A stretch of DNA of 43,468 nucleotides, from assembly GCA_028281525.1 (NCBI GenBank), contig JANQJR010000060.1:1-43468 (forward strand). The letters are read 5' to 3'. How positions within the stretch are numbered: the first letter of the stretch is position 1; each line of letters starts with the position of its first letter. This DNA comes from Magnetovibrio sp. (GTDB lineage Bacteria; Pseudomonadota; Alphaproteobacteria; Rhodospirillales; Magnetovibrionaceae). This document shows positions 38,481-43,468 of the stretch, in pieces. The position numbers and the translations under genes are program-made. Under the pieces are notes generated by a model. It did no database searches. It was not told where the DNA came from and saw only the letters and a program-made list of their open reading frames with translations.

Positions 38481-41400
38481 TCACACCTGCTCACAGTGTT
38501 CGATCCATTTCGCCGTGAGCTTTTCCGACACCGCGTTTTGCTGGAGCCGCGCGTTCAGCGTTCCGAAGTCCACCAGGTCCAGCGGCTGGTCCTGATTGAA
38601 GCAACTGAACACCACGCTCGAGTCCCCGGTTTCGGGGTCCACATGGCGCTGCAGACACTGTGCGCAAATCTCCTTCATCATGCATTGCATGGGCGAGTTG
38701 ATGGAGCCGATGCCGGTATGATCGGGTTTCAGGAATTCCTTCAACACCCCGTGGCGCGCGTCCTTGACCGCCTTCATCATCAGGTCCGAGCCAATGGCCA
38801 TCACCCGGTCGATCTCATCGAGCTTGATGGGCGTCTCGCCCAACGCGCCGGACCCGTAGGCCTTCATCGCCTCGACGATGTTGCCGACAAAGCTGAAGTC
38901 TCCGTCGCGTCCGGGGGTGAAGCCCGGGTCTTGGTCGCAACACCACACGATGGTGTCGGCGGCGCGTTCGATGTTTTCCACGTGATAGCGATCGCCCGCG
39001 GTCTTGTAGCCTGCGAAGTAGAGCACGCGCGAACCCGCCGCACGAAACGCCTGACCGATGGAAAACAGCACCGCGTTGCCAAGCCCGCCGCCCGCCAGCA
39101 GCACCGTCTCGCCCTCTGGCGTTTCGGTGGGCGATCCGGTCGGGCCCATGAGAATCACCGGTTCGTCCGCTTGCAGATACTGGCACAGGTTCGAAGAGCC
39201 GCCCATTTCCAGTACGATCACGGACACCAGCCCTTCGTCCACGTCCACCCACGCACCGGTGAGCGCAATGCCTTCCATGGCCATACGGGTGTTGGATTTG
39301 AACGGCGCGAGAGCTTCGTAATTTTGCAGGCGGAAGAACTGGCCGGGCTTGAACGCCTGTGCGGCGAAAGGTGCGCGCACGATGACCTCGACAATGGTCG
39401 GGGTCAGACGCTCGACCCGCACCACTTCCGCCGTCAGACCCTGATCCAATTCGCTCACCAAGTCTTCGAACGCCTTGGCGCTGGGCAGGGCCTTGGCGAG
39501 CGCCGCGTCCACATGCGGGTAGCCCTGCGTGACGCCACCCATGGCTTTGACCACGTTGCCCGCGAAACTGGGATGCAGATCGCCGAAGAAGCTCATGGTG
39601 CGGCCCGGCTGGGCGTTCATCAAAATCCGCACTTCGCTGGGCTTACCCGACCATTCGGGCGTCGTCGGATTGCCATCCGCGTCCACCGCCTGGAAGTACT
39701 TGCCGTCCAAGGCGGCGAAGTCCGCGTGTTCACGGCTCAACACCGTATTGGGTTGGGTGCCTGCAGCGATCAGCACCGCGCGTGCGGGCAACTGGGTGTG
39801 CCTGCCGGTTCCGTGAGGACGCCCATCCTCGCCCATCTCCTGAATTTCCAGGTTGAGCGCCTTGGCCCAGCCGTGTTCGTCCACTTCCACGCCCGTGGGA
39901 GACAACAGCTCGGCAAAGCGGATGCCCTGCTCCATGGCCTTGATGATTTCTTCGTGGTTGAGCGTATAGCTGGGCGAGCCCTCCATGCGGCGGCGATACG
40001 CGATGGTCGCCCCGCCCCAGGCATTGAGCAGCTTCACCAACTCCGGGGCGCGGTGCTGCGCCTTGGCGCTGGCGCGCTCGTATCGGATGGCGCGCCCGTG
40101 TTCCAGAAACTCGTCCGCGATCTGGTGGTCTTCCTCCGTCCATCCTTCCCGCACGCTTTCCCGGCCCAATTCAGCCTCCAGAACGTCGTAGCGTTCCAAG
40201 AATTTCTCAACCTGCTCCACGTAATAAGCCAAAGCTTCCGTCGCGGTATCAATGGCGGTGAGCCCGCCGCCCACCACCACGGCCGGCAGACGCAGTTGCA
40301 GGTTGGCCACGCTATCGAGCTTCTCGGCTCCCGTCAGTTGCAACGCCATCAGGAAATCGGAGGCTTGACGCACGCCACGCACCAGATTGTTTTCAATGTT
40401 CAACACCGTCGGCTTACCGGCTCCTAAGCACAATGCGATGTGATCGAAGCCCATGGCATAGGCTTGGTCCTTGGTGATCTGCGCACCGAACCGCACGCCG
40501 CCGTACATACGGAACCGGGCGCGGCGCTCAATCAACAGACGCATGATCTTGAGGAAGTTCTTATCCCAACGCACCGTGATGCCGTATTCCGCAACGCCGC
40601 CGAATCCGGCCATGGTGCGGACATCCAGATCTTCGCGAATGTCGTCGATGTTCTGGATCGGCACGAAACCACCCCGCTGCCCGGCGAGATTGATGCCTGA
40701 CAAGGCTGGGTCCAACGGCTCGATTTTCGCCCCATCGATGGCGATCACGCCGTGACCTTCGTTCATCAAGTGATGGCTGAGCGTCGCCCCCGCCGGCCCC
40801 ATACCCACAACCAGGACCTTGTAGCCCGTTTCTGGCCTGGGCAACGGGCGGCGCAGGTTGAGCGGATTCCAGCGCGTCAGCAGGCTGTAGATTTCAAATC
40901 CCCAGGGCAGCTCCAGCACGTCCTTAAGCGTGCGGGTTTCGACTTCCGGAATGTTCACCGGGTCCTGCTTTTGATAGATGCAGGCCTTCATGCAATCGTT
41001 GCAGATGCGGTGACCCGTCGCGGCGCAAAGCGGGTTGTCCACCGCGATTATAGCCAACGCGGCAATGGCGTGACCCGCAATCTTGGCGGTGTGGAATTCG
41101 GATATCTTTTCCGTCAGCGGACAGCCCGCCGTTTCCACGCCCAGTTCGTTTTTGGCAAACGCGCCGGTCTTCTTATCTTTGAGTCCCTTCGAACACGAAT
41201 CCTTACCGCGTTCGTGGCACAACACACAGTAATGCGCCTGATCCAACGCGCCCACCAGATCACAGCCCGGGTCGGTGAGTTGAAAGCCGTCCCGGTGCAT
41301 TTGGCGCTCCGGCGCGAACTCCCGGGCGGTGATGTCGCCGATCTGGACTGTATCCGTGTGCACCAGGTTCTGAAAATCCAGTTTGCCCGGCTGACGAAAC

Positions 41401-41951
41401 AAAATGTCGGTGGCGTGACGCGCTTGTCCTTCCGCCGTCAATGTGGCCCAGCAGGCATAGCCCAGCGCCATGGAAATTTTATCGGCGTTGGCGTCTTCGT
41501 CTTCATGCCAATCCATCAAGGTGTGCGCGAACGTGAATTGATTGAATTCGCCCCCCAACAGCGGCGTCAGCTCTTCGGCCAGTTCCGGTCCCGGAATTTC
41601 CGCGGCTTCCTCGGGGGTTTTGCCCTTGATGGCGCGGCGCTGCACCATCAGGCGCTTACAGGTGTAAAGCGTTTCCAGGCTGGTGTGCCGTCCCGCCAGA
41701 TCGCTGAGTTCCGCTTCAATGCCGAACAGCGTGGCGATGAACGCGTCCACATGGGGGGACAGTTCCAGCAACAGCGCGGACTCGGCTTTGTCGTCCAAAG
41801 CGTCCGGATTTTCACGCGCGCCTTTCAAGCGCCCCGTCAAATCCGCATCCAAGCCGTCAAGTACGCGCAAAAACGCCGCGTCCACGCGGTTCAAGGCCTG
41901 ATCGTCGTAAAGGTCTTCGAAAACAAGATCGAAGGCGAGTTTCAATTCCAT
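38481..41951 (-). CDS. Large GltD-like / PyrK-like flavin and iron-sulfur oxidoreductase
   Basis: About 1156 residues. The N-terminal 200 residues are helical and unassigned. Cysteine clusters CVLCHERGKDSC and CNDCMKACIY (240-330) should bind iron-sulfur clusters. VLVVGMGPAGATLSHHLM (near 384) opens a GltD-type FAD/NAD(P) domain, which contains VVVGGGLTAIDTATEAL. From about 830 a PyrK/FNR-like module follows (FKPGQFFRLQ, LLAGGGLGNAVLFSIG), ending in a cysteine-rich 2Fe-2S tail (MKEICAQCLQRH...FSCFNQ). It is thus a fusion of an electron-bifurcating-type transhydrogenase pair (compare NfnA/NfnB). ATG at 41951 is preferred over a TTG three codons upstream. Physiological electron partners are unknown. 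Confidence 0.82.
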   Translation of the reverse strand: MELKLAFDLVFEDLYDDQALNRVDAAFLRVLDGLDADLTGRLKGARENPDALDDKAESALLLELSPHVDAFIATLFGIEAELSDLAGRHTSLETLYTCKRLMVQRRAIKGKTPEEAAEIPGPELAEELTPLLGGEFNQFTFAHTLMDWHEDEDANADKISMALGYACWATLTAEGQARHATDILFRQPGKLDFQNLVHTDTVQIGDITAREFAPERQMHRDGFQLTDPGCDLVGALDQAHYCVLCHERGKDSCSKGLKDKKTGAFAKNELGVETAGCPLTEKISEFHTAKIAGHAIAALAIIAVDNPLCAATGHRICNDCMKACIYQKQDPVNIPEVETRTLKDVLELPWGFEIYSLLTRWNPLNLRRPLPRPETGYKVLVVGMGPAGATLSHHLMNEGHGVIAIDGAKIEPLDPALSGINLAGQRGGFVPIQNIDDIREDLDVRTMAGFGGVAEYGITVRWDKNFLKIMRLLIERRARFRMYGGVRFGAQITKDQAYAMGFDHIALCLGAGKPTVLNIENNLVRGVRQASDFLMALQLTGAEKLDSVANLQLRLPAVVVGGGLTAIDTATEALAYYVEQVEKFLERYDVLEAELGRESVREGWTEEDHQIADEFLEHGRAIRYERASAKAQHRAPELVKLLNAWGGATIAYRRRMEGSPSYTLNHEEIIKAMEQGIRFAELLSPTGVEVDEHGWAKALNLEIQEMGEDGRPHGTGRHTQLPARAVLIAAGTQPNTVLSREHADFAALDGKYFQAVDADGNPTTPEWSGKPSEVRILMNAQPGRTMSFFGDLHPSFAGNVVKAMGGVTQGYPHVDAALAKALPSAKAFEDLVSELDQGLTAEVVRVERLTPTIVEVIVRAPFAAQAFKPGQFFRLQNYEALAPFKSNTRMAMEGIALTGAWVDVDEGLVSVIVLEMGGSSNLCQYLQADEPVILMGPTGSPTETPEGETVLLAGGGLGNAVLFSIGQAFRAAGSRVLYFAGYKTAGDRYHVENIERAADTIVWCCDQDPGFTPGRDGDFSFVGNIVEAMKAYGSGALGETPIKLDEIDRVMAIGSDLMMKAVKDARHGVLKEFLKPDHTGIGSINSPMQCMMKEICAQCLQRHVDPETGDSSVVFSCFNQDQPLDLVDFGTLNARLQQNAVSEKLTAKWIEHCEQV

Positions 41952-42027
41952 GGTTGGCAATTCCGTGCCTGAGCCTTAAGTTGGGCCTGCTTTTGTTTGG
42001 GGGGTAAAAAGTCAGACGGAGGTTGAC

Positions 42028-42056
42028 TATATAGTGCGCAGGACAAAGTGCAAAAA
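42028..42056 (-). promoter_or_regulatory. Putative promoter of the large oxidoreductase
   Basis: On the minus strand TTTTTG and TATATA are 17 bases apart. The -10 context CACTATATAG is shared with the putative HNH promoter near 895. The -35 box is poor. Confidence 0.35.
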
Positions 42057-42110
42057 CCGGTTTTTGTGAAAAACCTGTAACGCCCTTGAAAACACCCTGG
42101 AAACGCACCC

Positions 42111-42548
42111 ATGGCCCTCAATCAACTCAATTACGCCGGAAATCTCACCCCCATCGAGACCTGGGAACACCTGGAAGGCGATGCGGACGCGGTTTTGATC
42201 GACGTGCGCACGCCCGAAGAATGGACCTATGTCGGCGTGCCCGACTTATCGGTACTGGGCCGCACGTGCCTGTTCGTTCCGTGGCAGTTCTTTCCGAAGA
42301 ACACCATCAACCCCAACTTCGTCCCCCAGGTTCTGGAAACCGCCAAGCCGAAATCGCAAGATACGCAGATCCTGCTCATCTGCCGCTCCGGCGTGCGTTC
42401 CGCCTACGCTGCACACGCGCTCACCGAAATGGGCTATACTCATTGCTTCAACGTGCAATTCGGATTTGAAGGCGACCCGGATTCGAGCAAGCATCGCGGC
42501 ACGGTCAACGGCTGGAAAGTGGCGGGACTGCCCTGGGTACAGGGCTAA
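42111..42548 (+). CDS. Rhodanese-like sulfurtransferase
   Basis: 145 residues, a single rhodanese domain. AVLIDVRTPEEWTYVGVPDL is the CH2A-like motif and LLICRSGVRSAYAAHALTEM is the active-site loop with the catalytic cysteine, which carries the persulfide. RSGVRS after the cysteine suits a sulfurtransferase rather than a Cdc25-type phosphatase. It is divergent from the large iron-sulfur oxidoreductase; a link through sulfur supply is possible but unproven. The stop codon lies inside the first unit of a hairpin repeat array. Confidence 0.9.
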   Translation: MALNQLNYAGNLTPIETWEHLEGDADAVLIDVRTPEEWTYVGVPDLSVLGRTCLFVPWQFFPKNTINPNFVPQVLETAKPKSQDTQILLICRSGVRSAYAAHALTEMGYTHCFNVQFGFEGDPDSSKHRGTVNGWKVAGLPWVQG

Positions 42549-42614
42549 GCCCTATAACACCTTGTGCAGGGCTACGCCCTATATAAAAACTTGTACAGGG
42601 CTGGGCCGCGCCCT
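42541..42614. repeat. Three short tandem hairpin units after the rhodanese gene
   Basis: Units beginning at 42541, 42568 and 42597 share AGGGCT(A)xGCCCT and the spacer ATAxxAC(x)TTGTxC. Each AGGGC..GCCCT can fold into a small hairpin. The first unit contains the stop codon of the rhodanese gene. Confidence 0.75.
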
Positions 42615-42629
42615 CAATTGTGGAACAGC

Positions 42630-43468
42630 CTAAGGCCAAACCAACTCCTGCAAACCCGCATCCCAACGCCACAGGTTGGTTTGGGTGATGTGGGTACCGC
42701 CCCACCAAAAATCGATGCTGTTGAGTGCGGCGAAATCTCCGTCCTCAGCCAAAACATCTTTCCCAAAGTCACTGAGTTCAAACGTGGTGTCGAGATAAGC
42801 CCGGATCGCCTCTTCACCGCCTGACGGTTCGAAAGAAGCATTGGTGCCGGACAGCAACGCGGGATGTTCTGTGTTGGCTAGGCTGTCCAAGCGATTGAAA
42901 AAGCTCCAATCGCCCATGAATTGCGCTTCTTCGCACTTTTGGTAGGCCTGGAAAATCCGCCCAGGCGTTTGGGCCCCGCTTTCCACCACTTCCAGAATGT
43001 GGCGCTGTGTGCGCGAAACGCCTGCCTTTGCGGACGGCAGTTCCTCCAACATGCGCAAGATGGCTGCACCCAGATGCGGCAAAGCCGCCGTATCCGTACC
43101 CAGCAACCCGGCCCAATCTTGTGGCGTTTCTTGACGAAAGGCCGCCCAGGCTTGGGACGCGAGATCGTATTGCGCGCTCGTGACAGGCTCGGCTTGATCC
43201 CGCCATCGGGTGATGGTTTTGGGGTCGTCGCGGCCCAGGTAATCATCCGCTTGAACCAAAAGCACGTCCCGCCCGCATCCCCTCAAGACATCCAAGACCT
43301 GGAGGAGTTGCAGCTGGTCATAAAGATCGTGTTCGAACCACAAGCTGATGGCTGGAAACGCCGCAAGACCGCTCAGGGCGCGGTCACGGACTTCAAAGTC
43401 GGCTTTGGCTTCCACGCCCCAGGTTCGCTCGATATACGCGGCCCGATGAGCGGAAAGATCAGCCCCCA
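42630..43468 (-). CDS. DUF1835-like protein, 5' end cut by the window
   Basis: At least 279 residues are visible. The frame stays open to the window end, where upstream codons read HRAAYIERTWGVEAKADFEV, so a GTG at 43415 is not the real start. PAISLWFEHDLYDQLQLLQV matches the DUF1835-type core, and the C-terminal half (GWWGG-like FWWGGTHI, LWRWD near the end) fits the associated domain. Function is unknown. It converges with the rhodanese gene across the short repeats. Confidence 0.7.
   Translation of the reverse strand, partial: GADLSAHRAAYIERTWGVEAKADFEVRDRALSGLAAFPAISLWFEHDLYDQLQLLQVLDVLRGCGRDVLLVQADDYLGRDDPKTITRWRDQAEPVTSAQYDLASQAWAAFRQETPQDWAGLLGTDTAALPHLGAAILRMLEELPSAKAGVSRTQRHILEVVESGAQTPGRIFQAYQKCEEAQFMGDWSFFNRLDSLANTEHPALLSGTNASFEPSGGEEAIRAYLDTTFELSDFGKDVLAEDGDFAALNSIDFWWGGTHITQTNLWRWDAGLQELVWP

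Noticed and set aside
38295-40427. Long plus-strand open frame of 710 codons
   Set aside because: It runs antisense through lysK and the large oxidoreductase, both strongly conserved. Its composition is that of a GC-rich shadow frame and it has no recognisable domain.

Overview
The window looks like chromosome from an alphaproteobacterium of the Rhodospirillales type. It carries GcrA (an alphaproteobacterial cell-cycle regulator), glutamyl-Q tRNA(Asp) synthetase, a class I lysyl-tRNA synthetase, a cobalamin-dependent methylmalonyl-CoA mutase and a CheY/CheR pair, and it is GC-rich. I cannot name the genus from sequence alone. No tRNA, rRNA, CRISPR array, transposase or integrase gene was seen.

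Left chromosomal part (1-8.2 kb): a cluster of hairpin repeats, an HNH nuclease (minus strand), gluQ, a cheY-cheR pair, a DHH-family phosphoesterase-like protein, a stand-alone protein resembling the FliG C-terminal domain, more intergenic repeats, gcrA (minus strand) and methylmalonyl-CoA mutase.

Central part (about 8.2-34.2 kb): a phage late-gene block, almost entirely on the minus strand, read from about 34.2 kb down to 9.2 kb. In transcription order it holds two small conserved proteins, a short acidic protein, a podovirus head-tail connector (portal), a Bbp19-like protein and the scaffold. These are followed by the capsid, a small post-capsid protein, tail tubular proteins A and B, a gp14-like virion protein and two tail fibres. 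Last come the large terminase, a spanin-like protein, an SleB-type hydrolase and a holin. This is the gene order of T7-like podoviruses. I see no integrase, replication genes, phage RNA polymerase, recognisable small terminase or large internal (ejection) proteins, so the block is either a remnant or a domesticated particle.

The unusual part is the cargo. Three large proteins with peptidoglycan-binding modules and unrelated C-terminal tips sit at three places in the late block: between scaffold and capsid, between capsid and tail tube, and at the end. Each lies next to a plausible immunity gene. Two are exported Sel1/TPR-like proteins, encoded convergently on the opposite strand. The third is a cytosolic protein of three HEAT-like repeats, encoded just downstream of its partner. 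A HlyC-type toxin-activating acyltransferase lies just upstream of one of them. I read this as a podovirus-like particle or prophage carrying three polymorphic effector/immunity cassettes. This is inference from architecture and position, not a demonstrated function.

Right part (34.2-43.5 kb): a LexA-like S24 repressor gene divergent from the late operon, with an AT-rich promoter and repeat region between them. Then come a membrane-anchored pentapeptide-repeat protein, a possible lysozyme-like protein, class I lysK, a very large flavin/iron-sulfur oxidoreductase fusion, a rhodanese, short hairpin repeats and a DUF1835-like gene cut by the window end.
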